The notes under the pieces were generated by a model. The model saw only the letters and a list, made by a program, of their open reading frames with translations, did not search any database and was not told where the DNA came from. DNA of 64,000 bases from Deltaproteobacteria bacterium (GTDB lineage: Bacteria > Myxococcota_A > Polyangia > Polyangiales > Ga0077539), in NCBI GenBank assembly GCA_016218725.1, contig JACRDB010000059.1, forward strand, positions 1 to 64,000. The letters run 5' to 3'. Positions 42,580 to 49,709 of this stretch are shown here, piece after piece. The number at the start of each line of letters is the position of its first letter. Position 1 is the stretch's first letter. Both the position numbers and the translations under genes were made by a program.

Positions 42580-44127
42580 TCAGGGGGTGTCGTACACCCG
42601 GCGGAAGAGCTCGCGCCCGGCGCTGTCCACGAAGCTCAGGTCCACGCTCCCGCGCGCGGGGTCCAGCCGGAAGACCGTGTAGTTGTGCTCCGGCGTGACG
42701 AACTCGAACTGAGGCCCCACCAGCGTGGCCCAGAGCGCGTTCGGGTTGTTGCCCCCGGGGCCGCAGAGCACCTCCCGGAGCATCGACCGCGGGCCGCTCG
42801 GCTCCACCCTGGCCACGCACCCGAGGTGGAAATCCCCGGACAGGAACCACGCCCCGGGCACCGTCGCCAGGCAGTCCAGGAGGGCGTCGCGCTGTGACGG
42901 ATAGCCCTCCCAGCGGTCCTGCGCGGCCAGGTCAAAGAAGAGCGGGAAGTTCGCGATCGGTACGGAGTTCACGATCACCTTGAAGCGCGCCGGGCTCCGC
43001 GAGAGCCCCTCCACCAGCCAGGTGAGCTGCGCCGGGGACAGGTACTGCGCGCCCGGCGTCCTCCGGGTGGAGGGCCGGCGCTCGCTCCGGGCGTCCAGCA
43101 GGAAGAGCTCCAGCGTGCGCCCCCAGCGCGCCGAGCGCCACAGGCGGTTGGGCTCCAGCGGGTCCCGGCGCTGCGCCCGGTGCGCGAAGTACGCCATCCG
43201 GGCGGCCGTGAACTGCGCCGGGTCCAGCGTCTCCGGGTTGTAGTTGTTGTCCACCTCGTGGTCGTCCCAGGTGGTGTAGAGCCCCACCGACGAGAAGAGC
43301 GCCCGCAGCCCCGCGGAGGTCCAGTTCTCCTGGTACTTGTCCCGGTAGTCCCCGTAGGTGCGCGCCCCGTCGCAGTACACCATGTCCCCCGCGTGGACGA
43401 AGAAGTCCAGGTCGTCCCTCGCGGCCGCGTGGGCCATCGTCGGGAAGGGCCGGGCCCGCTGGTGCGTGCAGCTCGTCGCCGCGAAGGTCACCGGCGCGCT
43501 CGCGTCCTCCGCGGGCGCAGTGCGAAACCGCCCGAGGGGCGAGCGCACCTCGGCCCCCCCACGCCGAAGCGTGAACGCATAACGGTGCCTCCGCCCGGGC
43601 CGCAGCGCCCTCGCCGCGTGGTGCGTAAACCCGTCGGCGTCGGGCGCCACCGGCCCGTCAAAGGCCACCCTCGCCACGGCGCCGTCGTCCGCGAGCTCCA
43701 GCACCCGGAGGGACAGCGGCACGCGCGTCGCCAGGCGGGTCCAGAGCACCGCGCTGGTCGCGTCCATGTCCCCGGCCATCACCCCCAGGGGGAAGGCCTC
43801 GGGAACCTCGACGAGCCCCGCCAGCGGGTCCGGCCCGCCGACCTCGACCACCACCGCGTCCTCCGGGAACTCCCCCGTCGCGTCCTGCGCGTCCAGCGCG
43901 TCCTGGGCGTCTCTTGTGGCGCCGTCCAGGGGCACCCCGTCGAGCGCCGTGTCCGGTGTCACGGCGTCCGTGAGGGTGTCCTGCCCCAGGTCCCCGCCGC
44001 CATCCCCCGCGCCCGCCGCGGGCACCGACTCCCCGCAGCCGACCGCCGCCAGCGCCCCCGCGGCGGTCACCCGTAGGAACGCCCGACGTGGGAGCGCCCC
44101 GCCCTCCGGCTCCGAAGGTCCCTTCAC
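42580..44127 (-). CDS. PhoD-like alkaline phosphatase, Tat-type lipoprotein
   Basis: 515 residues. The N terminus has a twin-arginine-like motif (LPRRAFLRVT) and a lipobox (AVGCGE), followed by a Gly/Asp/Thr linker. The PhoD N-terminal domain FPLGVMAGDMDATSAVLWTR is present. Metal-site motifs of the PhoD/purple-phosphatase fold are HAGDMVYCDGART, TWDDHEVDNNY and FLSGDFHLGC. Predicted phosphomonoesterase or diesterase at the cell surface, active with Ca/Fe. GTG start is set by TAGGCT 8 nt upstream. A perfect 19-nt palindrome lies about 50 nt upstream. Confidence 0.88.
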   Translation of the reverse strand: MKGPSEPEGGALPRRAFLRVTAAGALAAVGCGESVPAAGAGDGGGDLGQDTLTDAVTPDTALDGVPLDGATRDAQDALDAQDATGEFPEDAVVVEVGGPDPLAGLVEVPEAFPLGVMAGDMDATSAVLWTRLATRVPLSLRVLELADDGAVARVAFDGPVAPDADGFTHHAARALRPGRRHRYAFTLRRGGAEVRSPLGRFRTAPAEDASAPVTFAATSCTHQRARPFPTMAHAAARDDLDFFVHAGDMVYCDGARTYGDYRDKYQENWTSAGLRALFSSVGLYTTWDDHEVDNNYNPETLDPAQFTAARMAYFAHRAQRRDPLEPNRLWRSARWGRTLELFLLDARSERRPSTRRTPGAQYLSPAQLTWLVEGLSRSPARFKVIVNSVPIANFPLFFDLAAQDRWEGYPSQRDALLDCLATVPGAWFLSGDFHLGCVARVEPSGPRSMLREVLCGPGGNNPNALWATLVGPQFEFVTPEHNYTVFRLDPARGSVDLSFVDSAGRELFRRVYDTP

Positions 44128-44135
44128 GGCCCGTG

Positions 44136-44141
44136 AGCCTA
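44136..44141 (-). promoter_or_regulatory. -10-like TAGGCT of the PhoD-like gene, start codon 8 nt downstream
   Basis: Minus-strand TAGGCTCACGGGCCGTG is nearly identical to the sequence before the amylase gene (TAGGCTCCCGGGCCGTG at 47424-47408). The shared box suggests a common promoter class. Confidence 0.45.
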
Positions 44142-44178
44142 CTCCTCAAGACACCCTCGCGCACCCACACCCGGGAGG

Positions 44179-44197
44179 GGTATACACCGTGTATACC
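44179..44197. promoter_or_regulatory. Perfect 19-nt palindrome, candidate operator
   Basis: GGTATACACCGTGTATACC: two exact 9-nt arms around one base. It touches the stop codon of the CoA-transferase gene and sits 38 nt upstream of the PhoD -10, so it could be an operator for the latter. It lacks a T-run expected of a terminator. Confidence 0.5.
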
Positions 44198-45390
44198 TAC
44201 GCCACCACGCCCTCCTTGCGCAGGAGGGCGATGGTCTCCGGGTCGTAGCCGCAGAGGTCCCGGAGCACCTGGTCGGTGTGCTCGCCAAGCAGGGGCGCCG
44301 GGGCGTGGGCCTCGCCCTCCCAGGCCCCGAGCTTGACGGGGTTGCCGGGGCTGGTCACGCGCCCGGCCACGGGGTGCTCGGTCACGGCGAGCATCTCTCG
44401 CGCGGCCACCTGCGGGTCCCGGAGCACCTCCGGGAGCCCTTGCACCGGCGCCGCGGGGACGCCCTCGCGGTAGAGCCCCGCGAGCCAGTGGGCCGTCGGG
44501 GCCTCCCGGAGGCGCGCGCCCACCCGCCCGAGGACCTCGTCCCGGCGGGCGCGCCGCGCGTCCACGGTGGCCAGCTGCGGGTCCAGGGCCCACGCGGGGC
44601 GCCCGAGGGCGCGGCAGAAGCCTGGCCAGAACACGTCGGTGAACACCGCCACGGCGAGGCTGCCGTCCAGGGTGGGGAAGGTCTGGTAGGGGAGCGCGTG
44701 GCCGTGGCCCGTGCCCTGGGGCCCCGCGGGGTCGCCGGTCATGGCGCAGCCGGCCAGGGCGTAGGTGAGCAGGCTCACCTGGCAATCAAGGAGCCCGAGG
44801 TCGATGAAGGCCCCGAGGCCCGTCTTCTCCCGCTGGTAGAGCGCCGACGCGATGGCCAGCGCCGCGAAGAGCCCACCCGCCAGGTCCCCGAGGGGCACCC
44901 CGCAGCGCACGGGCGCCGTCCCGGGCGTGCCCGTGAGCCCGAGGACGCCCCCCCGGGCCTGGAGCGTGAGGTCAAAGGCCGGCAGGGCGCGGTCGGGCCC
45001 CGTGCGCCCGAAGGCCGTGACGCCGCACACGATCACCCGCGGGTTCCTCGCGGAGAGCGTGGCGTGGTCGCAGCCCAGGCGCTCGGCCACGCCGTAGCGG
45101 AAGTTCTCCAGCACCACGTCGCAGCGCGCGGCGAGGTCCCCCAGCACGGCCCTCCCGCGCGGGCGCCCGAGGTCCAGGCACAGGCTCTTCTTGCCGCGGT
45201 TGACGGAGAGGAAATACACGCTCTCACCGTTCACGAAGTGCGGCCCCACCGCGCGGATCTCGTCGCCGGAGCCCGGGCGCTCGACCTTGAGCACCTCGGC
45301 CCCGAGGTCGGACAGGAGCAGGGACCCGTAGGGGCCGGCGAGCATGCGGGTCAGGTCCAGCACCCGCACCCCGCGGAGGGCCTCCAGCAC
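44197..45390 (-). CDS. CaiB/BaiF family III CoA-transferase
   Basis: 397 residues, single-domain form of normal length. N-terminal LRGVRVLDLTRMLAGPYGS, the AEVLKVERPGSGDEIR CoA-site block, then SLCLDLGRPRGR, VLENFRYGVAERLG and the catalytic-aspartate region PLGDLAGGLFAALAI. Moves CoA between carboxylic acids; the acid is unknown. GTG start lies a few bases after the amylase stop, so the two are probably one transcript although functionally unrelated. Confidence 0.92.
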   Translation of the reverse strand: MLEALRGVRVLDLTRMLAGPYGSLLLSDLGAEVLKVERPGSGDEIRAVGPHFVNGESVYFLSVNRGKKSLCLDLGRPRGRAVLGDLAARCDVVLENFRYGVAERLGCDHATLSARNPRVIVCGVTAFGRTGPDRALPAFDLTLQARGGVLGLTGTPGTAPVRCGVPLGDLAGGLFAALAIASALYQREKTGLGAFIDLGLLDCQVSLLTYALAGCAMTGDPAGPQGTGHGHALPYQTFPTLDGSLAVAVFTDVFWPGFCRALGRPAWALDPQLATVDARRARRDEVLGRVGARLREAPTAHWLAGLYREGVPAAPVQGLPEVLRDPQVAAREMLAVTEHPVAGRVTSPGNPVKLGAWEGEAHAPAPLLGEHTDQVLRDLCGYDPETIALLRKEGVVA

Positions 45391-45394
45391 GGGC

Positions 45395-47410
45395 TCAGCG
45401 CGCCTGGGCCCGGGGCACGAAGACCGCGCTCTGCCACGGCCCGAGCTCCACCACGGCCCGCCCGTCGGCGCCCACGGTGACCGTGGCGGGGGCGGTGCCG
45501 AGCACGTTCACCAGCTCGGTCCCCGCGGGCTGGTGCACCTGCATCTGCGCGTCGTTGGAGGCCGTGCGGTGCGTGCCGTCGTGGGCGTGGACCACCACCA
45601 GGGCGTAGTTGTTCCCGTCCACGCGCTCGAAGGCGAGCATCCCCGTGTCCGGCGCGTCCATGGCGGTGCTCTCGGTGGTCCAGACAAAGGCCATCGCCCC
45701 GCGGCGCAGGGCCGCGTAGCGCTGCCGCAGCCCCGTCAGGCGCTGGAGCCACGCCAGCGTGGTCACCCCTCCCCCGGGCCGGGGGGCGCCCCCGAGGCGG
45801 TAGCCCGTGTCCCAGAGCCTCTCGCGGTTGGACGGGTCGTTGCCGCCGTGGAAGTCCTGCTCGGTGCCGTAATAGATGCATGGGATGCCCTCCTCCGTGA
45901 GGAGGTAGGTGAGCGCCGCGTGGAGCCTCGGGATCATGCGCTCGCGGGCGGCGGGGTCCCGCGCGTCCAGCACGCCGCTGCGGCAGTCCCGGCCGCCGCG
46001 CAGGAGGTCCCCGGCCACCGTGGGGTTCAGCCCATAGAGGAACCGTGACACGTCATGGTTGTCCATGAAGTTCACCAGGAGCTGCGACGGGGGCACCCCC
46101 ACGCCCAGCGGCTGGGGGGTCTGGGAGTAGTCCCGGTCGCGCTCCCGGCGGAGGTTCTCGGCGTCCCGGGTGCGCCCGTCGCCGCACTGGAAGATGTTGT
46201 CAAAGACCCGGTACTTCTGCGGGAAATAGAACACCGAGTCCATCTCGTTGGGGCCCGTGTAGGAGCCCACGAGCTGCCCGTCGCCGTCGAAGGCCTCGCC
46301 GAACATGAAGAAATTGCGCTTGCCCGCGCGCATGGCCCGCTCCCGGATGCCCGCGACGCGGGAGCCCACGGGGTGCCCCGGGAGCCCCGGCTGGCGCACC
46401 GTGAAGCCCGCGGCGAAGGCCTGCCAGAACTCGTGCTCCACGTGCTTGAGGGTGTCGATCCGGAAGCCGTCCAGGTCCGTGAGCTCGACCCAGCGCCAGT
46501 AGGCCTCGATCATGGCGAGGCGCACGTCGTCGCGCTCCGTGGCCACGTCCTTGAGGCCCCCGGGGAAGTCCCCGAGGAGCACCTGGGCGCCCGGCTGGTG
46601 TGTGGCCGCGTCGTTGTCGTAGCTCACGATGCGCCCCCGGCGGTGGTACCCGAAGGGCGAGGCCAGCACCGCCTGGCTGGGCAGGATGTCGTACCGCGGG
46701 GGCGTGCGGAAGAGCTCCGGGATGTTCAGGAAGACCACGGGCGCGTCCCCCGCGGGGCCGAGGGAGGTGTAGGCCTGCACGGGGCCGCGGTCGTTGAAGT
46801 CCGGGTCGTACTCCGTGGCGCGGGAGAGTGCGGAGCTGGTCCCCCCGGGGTTCTCGTACTGGCGCACGGCGCCGGAGCCGGCCACGGTCTCGTCCGGGCG
46901 GCCGTTGTTGTTGATGTCGTAATAGAAGAGCTGGCCCATGTGGTTGGTCACGATGTCCAGGAGGACCTTGAGCCCGCGGGCGTGGGCCTCGCGCACCAGC
47001 CTCCGGAGCGTGGCCAGGTCGCCGAAGTGCGGGTTCGGCAGCGTGAGGTCCGAGGCCCAGTACCCGTGGTACCCGTCGAAGCCCGCGTCGGAGTCTACGT
47101 TCCGGAGCACCGGCGAGATCCACAGGGTGGTCACCCCCAGGGCCTGGAGATAGTCCAGGTGGTCGATCACGCCCTGCCAGTCGCCGCCCTGGTAGCGCCC
47201 GAGGGCCGTGCGGTCCACCCGGAAGTTGTTGCCCGTGTCCCCGTCGCCGAAGCGGTCCACCAGGAGCTGGTAGATCACCTCGTCGCGCCAGTCGTTCACG
47301 TTGGACGTGAGCCTCACGTTGGAGGTGGAGTATTCGTCCAGCCCCGGGAAGCACCCGACGGTGACCGCCGCGGCCACCGCCAGCGCCGAGATCGTGCGCG
47401 TGCTCTTCAC
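45395..47410 (-). CDS. GH13 alpha-amylase-family lipoprotein
   Basis: 671 residues. A lipoprotein-type signal (AVAAAVTVGCFPG) precedes a (beta/alpha)8 GH13 domain. Catalytic residues visible are the nucleophile Asp in GFRIDTLKHV, the acid/base Glu in FMFGEAFDGDG and the third Asp in FMDNHDVSRF; also DIVTNHMGQ. The C-terminal 80 residues are the usual beta domain C. Predicted to hydrolyse alpha-1,4-glucans at the cell surface. GTG start is set by TAGGCT 8 nt upstream. An Asp/Asn-rich Ca-binding insertion (NNNGRPDETV) is typical. Confidence 0.92.
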   Translation of the reverse strand: MKSTRTISALAVAAAVTVGCFPGLDEYSTSNVRLTSNVNDWRDEVIYQLLVDRFGDGDTGNNFRVDRTALGRYQGGDWQGVIDHLDYLQALGVTTLWISPVLRNVDSDAGFDGYHGYWASDLTLPNPHFGDLATLRRLVREAHARGLKVLLDIVTNHMGQLFYYDINNNGRPDETVAGSGAVRQYENPGGTSSALSRATEYDPDFNDRGPVQAYTSLGPAGDAPVVFLNIPELFRTPPRYDILPSQAVLASPFGYHRRGRIVSYDNDAATHQPGAQVLLGDFPGGLKDVATERDDVRLAMIEAYWRWVELTDLDGFRIDTLKHVEHEFWQAFAAGFTVRQPGLPGHPVGSRVAGIRERAMRAGKRNFFMFGEAFDGDGQLVGSYTGPNEMDSVFYFPQKYRVFDNIFQCGDGRTRDAENLRRERDRDYSQTPQPLGVGVPPSQLLVNFMDNHDVSRFLYGLNPTVAGDLLRGGRDCRSGVLDARDPAARERMIPRLHAALTYLLTEEGIPCIYYGTEQDFHGGNDPSNRERLWDTGYRLGGAPRPGGGVTTLAWLQRLTGLRQRYAALRRGAMAFVWTTESTAMDAPDTGMLAFERVDGNNYALVVVHAHDGTHRTASNDAQMQVHQPAGTELVNVLGTAPATVTVGADGRAVVELGPWQSAVFVPRAQAR

Positions 47411-47418
47411 GGCCCGGG

Positions 47419-47424
47419 AGCCTA
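47419..47424 (-). promoter_or_regulatory. -10-like TAGGCT of the amylase gene, start codon 8 nt downstream
   Basis: Same box and 8-nt spacer as before the PhoD-like gene. Confidence 0.45.
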
Positions 47425-47448
47425 CCGCACCCCGCGGCCCGAAGGGAA

Positions 47449-47865
47449 CTACGGCCTCGCGGTGAGGCAGTCCATGAGCCCCATGAGCTCCGGCCCGCAG
47501 GCGCTCAGGTCCGGCTGGCCGACCATGTCACACCGCAGGGGCGTCCCCGCGGCGCAGCGGGCCACGGCCCTGAACGGGTCCACGCAGCGCGACACCGTCG
47601 CCGGGATCATGCACAGGGCCGCGCACTGTGAGGGCATGTACCGCGCGCACCGCGCCGCCGCCAGGCGCCCGCAGAAGGCCTCGCACTCCACCGGTAGGAA
47701 GCCCCCGCCGTCCCCGGGCGCCCCCTCCGCCGTGACATCGAGGGCGGCGTCCGCCCCCTGGTCGCTGGTCGCGTCGCCCCCATCACCGCTGGGGAGCCCC
47801 AGGCCCGAGGAGCCCCGGGCGCCGCACCCGAGCACCAGCACCCACGGCAACACCCGGCGTAGCAC
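47449..47865 (-). CDS. Small Cys-rich lipoprotein
   Basis: 138 residues. Lipobox LVLGCG in the N-terminal signal, a Gly/Asp/Ala linker, then a compact domain with eight or more cysteines (CEAFCGRLAAARCARY; CAALCMIPATVSRC; CAAGTPLRC; CLTARP). This resembles the short Cys-repeat lipoproteins of myxobacteria; function unknown. GTG start has TACACT 7 nt upstream. Confidence 0.7.
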   Translation of the reverse strand: MLRRVLPWVLVLGCGARGSSGLGLPSGDGGDATSDQGADAALDVTAEGAPGDGGGFLPVECEAFCGRLAAARCARYMPSQCAALCMIPATVSRCVDPFRAVARCAAGTPLRCDMVGQPDLSACGPELMGLMDCLTARP

Positions 47866-47872
47866 CCCCGGG

Positions 47873-47878
47873 AGTGTA
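47873..47878 (-). promoter_or_regulatory. -10-like TACACT, start codon 7 nt downstream
   Basis: Minus-strand TACACT precedes the GTG at 47865. Confidence 0.4.
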
Positions 47879-47890
47879 CACCCACCCGGC

Positions 47891-48892
47891 TCAAGGTTCC
47901 TCTCGGAGGGGGACCAGGCCCAGGGTCACCCGCGTGGGGCTGACACCAACGATCACGTACCCTGTGGCCACAAGGGCGAGGAGCGGCTCGAAGGGGTCGG
48001 GGAGCGCGGAGAAGCGCCGCCCTTCGGGTCGGTCCAGGGGAGAGGATCCCTTGCGCGGGACGCGGGCTCCGCTGCGGCAGGCCTCCCGCCAGAGGACGGC
48101 CAGGGTGGCGACCTGACCGAGCGCCAGCGGCAGCTCCGCGGGGAGGGGGCCGAGGGCGTTCACCGCGGCGTAGGGATCACGCCTCCGACGATCCATGGCC
48201 TCCCGGCGGTACTCGTACAACACGACCTGGAGGGTGGCCAGCCAAGTGCGCTGGAGGCATGCGTTGGCGTCCTGGCGCTCGATCATGCGCCATTCGAGCA
48301 CCGAGGGCTGCGGCACGGCCCAGGCGCGCAGCCGCTCCAGGCACTCCCACGCGAGGGCCTCGGCGTGGAGGACCCCCGGCATGTCCGCCGCGAGCGCCAG
48401 GCACAGCCGGACGCTCACGGGTCGCTCCAGCGACAGCCACGCGCCGTCCACGGGAGAGGTCGCATGAAACCGACGTTGAGGATCCGACGCCCACGCCATC
48501 GGGATCAGGCCCTGGAGCATCAGCGCCTCCCAGGCCTCGCCCGCGAGGTGACGGTCCAGCCCGGGAGGCAGGAGTCCCCTCGCGTTCAAGCGCGGGGCCC
48601 ACCGCGCGCGCAGCCAGGCGAGGCATGCCTCCCGCTTCGGGCACTCCGCCCACAGCGCGCGGCCGAACCAGCTCGGCCAGTCCACCTCGGGAGGCTCCCG
48701 GGTCACCCCAGGTGCCACCGCGCACCCCGGGAGCTGCCCTGGAGCCCCGGGAGCGTCCGGGGGAGACCCCTCTTCGCCGCGCCCGGGAGGGAGGGAGGGG
48801 GGCCTCGGAGTGTCGCGGGTGGACGTCGAGGGGGAGAGCATGTGCGATGGGTGCTCACGGAACCGCAGCACCGTAGCACCGGACCTGGCCAT
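47891..48892 (-). CDS. Unknown protein sharing a C-terminal module with the 345-1187 gene
   Basis: 333 residues, no named family. Residues 1-65 are Pro/Ser-rich and probably disordered. The rest is helical with many Trp and Leu (WFGRALWAE, LAWLRARWAPRLNARG). The last 90 residues align by eye with the other gene: LGPLP..LALGQVATLAVLW with REAC, then RRFSALPDPFEPLLALV and a VP ending. The start at 48892 is uncertain; ATG at 48841 is possible. Confidence 0.6.
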   Translation of the reverse strand: MARSGATVLRFREHPSHMLSPSTSTRDTPRPPSLPPGRGEEGSPPDAPGAPGQLPGCAVAPGVTREPPEVDWPSWFGRALWAECPKREACLAWLRARWAPRLNARGLLPPGLDRHLAGEAWEALMLQGLIPMAWASDPQRRFHATSPVDGAWLSLERPVSVRLCLALAADMPGVLHAEALAWECLERLRAWAVPQPSVLEWRMIERQDANACLQRTWLATLQVVLYEYRREAMDRRRRDPYAAVNALGPLPAELPLALGQVATLAVLWREACRSGARVPRKGSSPLDRPEGRRFSALPDPFEPLLALVATGYVIVGVSPTRVTLGLVPLREEP

Positions 48893-48908
48893 GCGCTCCC
48901 ACGCGCCA

Positions 48909-48952
48909 GCGCGAACGGCAACGTCGCCGCGCGAACGGCGACGTCGGCCGCG
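48909..48952. repeat. 44-nt dispersed repeat, copy A
   Basis: Two mismatches to 52863-52906 over 44 nt, same orientation. Internally it is a doubled GCGAACGGC unit, so it is a short tandem pair. It lies at the edge of the 49-53 kb block. Confidence 0.85.
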
Positions 48953-48964
48953 AGAGCGCGCAGC

Positions 48965-49244
48965 TCAGCCCGAGTAGAGCGCCGGGGCCGGGACGCGGCG
49001 CAGGGCCTCGACGAAGGTCTCCCACGCGCCCGCCGGGACGTGCCGGAGGCTGATCGCGTCGCCCACGCGCTGCACCGTAGACGCCCCGCAGCGCGCGGTG
49101 CTTCCGCAGGGACCCATGAAACGCCCGCTCAAACGCCGACGCCTTGGGGTGCTCCTTGCGGGCGGCGCGGGTCACCGGCGGGCAGGAGAGCAGGAGCTGC
49201 CGTCGGGTGAAGACGAACAGCGCCTTCCCCCTACGTGCCACCAT
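48965..49244 (-). pseudogene. Possible small broken gene
   Basis: From ATG 49244 the frame reads ARRGKALFVFTRRQLLLSCP and RAARKEHPKASAF, then breaks. In the next frame a 50-residue ORF (ATG 49117, stop 48965) reads STVQRVGDAISLRHVPAGAW and FVEALRRVP, which has the look of a short DUF397-like tail. A single frameshift near 49110 would join them. RAARxExPKASAF also occurs in the upstream region of the TetR gene, so part of it is a shared repeat. Confidence 0.35.
49132..49171. repeat. 40-nt dispersed repeat, copy A
   Basis: Two mismatches to 52605-52644 over 40 nt (AACGCCGACGCCTTGGGG start), same orientation. Order relative to the 44-nt repeat is reversed at the other site, so it is not a simple duplication. 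Confidence 0.85.
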
Positions 49245-49255
49245 GGCGTGAGACA

Positions 49256-49435
49256 GGGGCTGCCGCGAAATAGAGGTTGCGTCTGCGCCCGCTCCGCCGA
49301 GGCGGTCCTGCGAGCGCGCCCGGAGCGCGCGACCGAGGCGCACCAGAGGTACGCCGCAGGAAGAGTGCGAGGACGTAAGCCGCAGGACGCCCGGCGGGCG
49401 GGATGCGAACGCAACCTCTATTTCGCGGCAGCCCC
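49256..49435. mobile_element. 180-bp MITE-like element with perfect 27-bp terminal inverted repeats
   Basis: GGGGCTGCCGCGAAATAGAG starts the left end (49256-49282), and 49409-49435 is its exact reverse complement over 27 nt. The centre is GC-rich with no gene. No clear target duplication was found next to the ends. It is unrelated in sequence to the 23.9 and 39.4 kb palindromes. Confidence 0.75.
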
Positions 49436-49529
49436 ACAGTCCCCGTCTGGCAAAATTGTGAGTGAAGGGCGAGGAGAGGTCCCATGCCGAAGCCATCGAA
49501 GGTCCAGGCACCGGTGGCGCCAGGCACCC

Positions 49530-49565
49530 AGAGGATGAATAAATCAATCAATTGATTATTTACAG
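49530..49565. promoter_or_regulatory. AT-rich inverted repeat upstream of the long Cys-rich lipoprotein gene
   Basis: AATAAATCAATCAATTGATT is the most AT-rich stretch in the region and partly self-complementary around AATTGATT. It sits about 150 nt before the next gene and may hold its promoter or a binding site. Confidence 0.35.
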
Positions 49566-49709
49566 GAAGTGCAAGGCAGGGTAGGTAGGGGGCAGGACCG
49601 CGTTGGGTGTCGCGCGCAGCAGGAGCGCGAGGCATCGAGGGATCTGTCTTGCCTGCAGACCGCCGAGGCGCCCAGGTCCGCCGCCGCGGCGGAGGAGGTC
49701 TCGGCCGTG

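Noticed and set aside
49569..49709. N-terminal extension of the Cys-repeat lipoprotein
   Set aside because: The signal peptide and lipobox begin at 49710, and an upstream GGAGGAGG supports that start.
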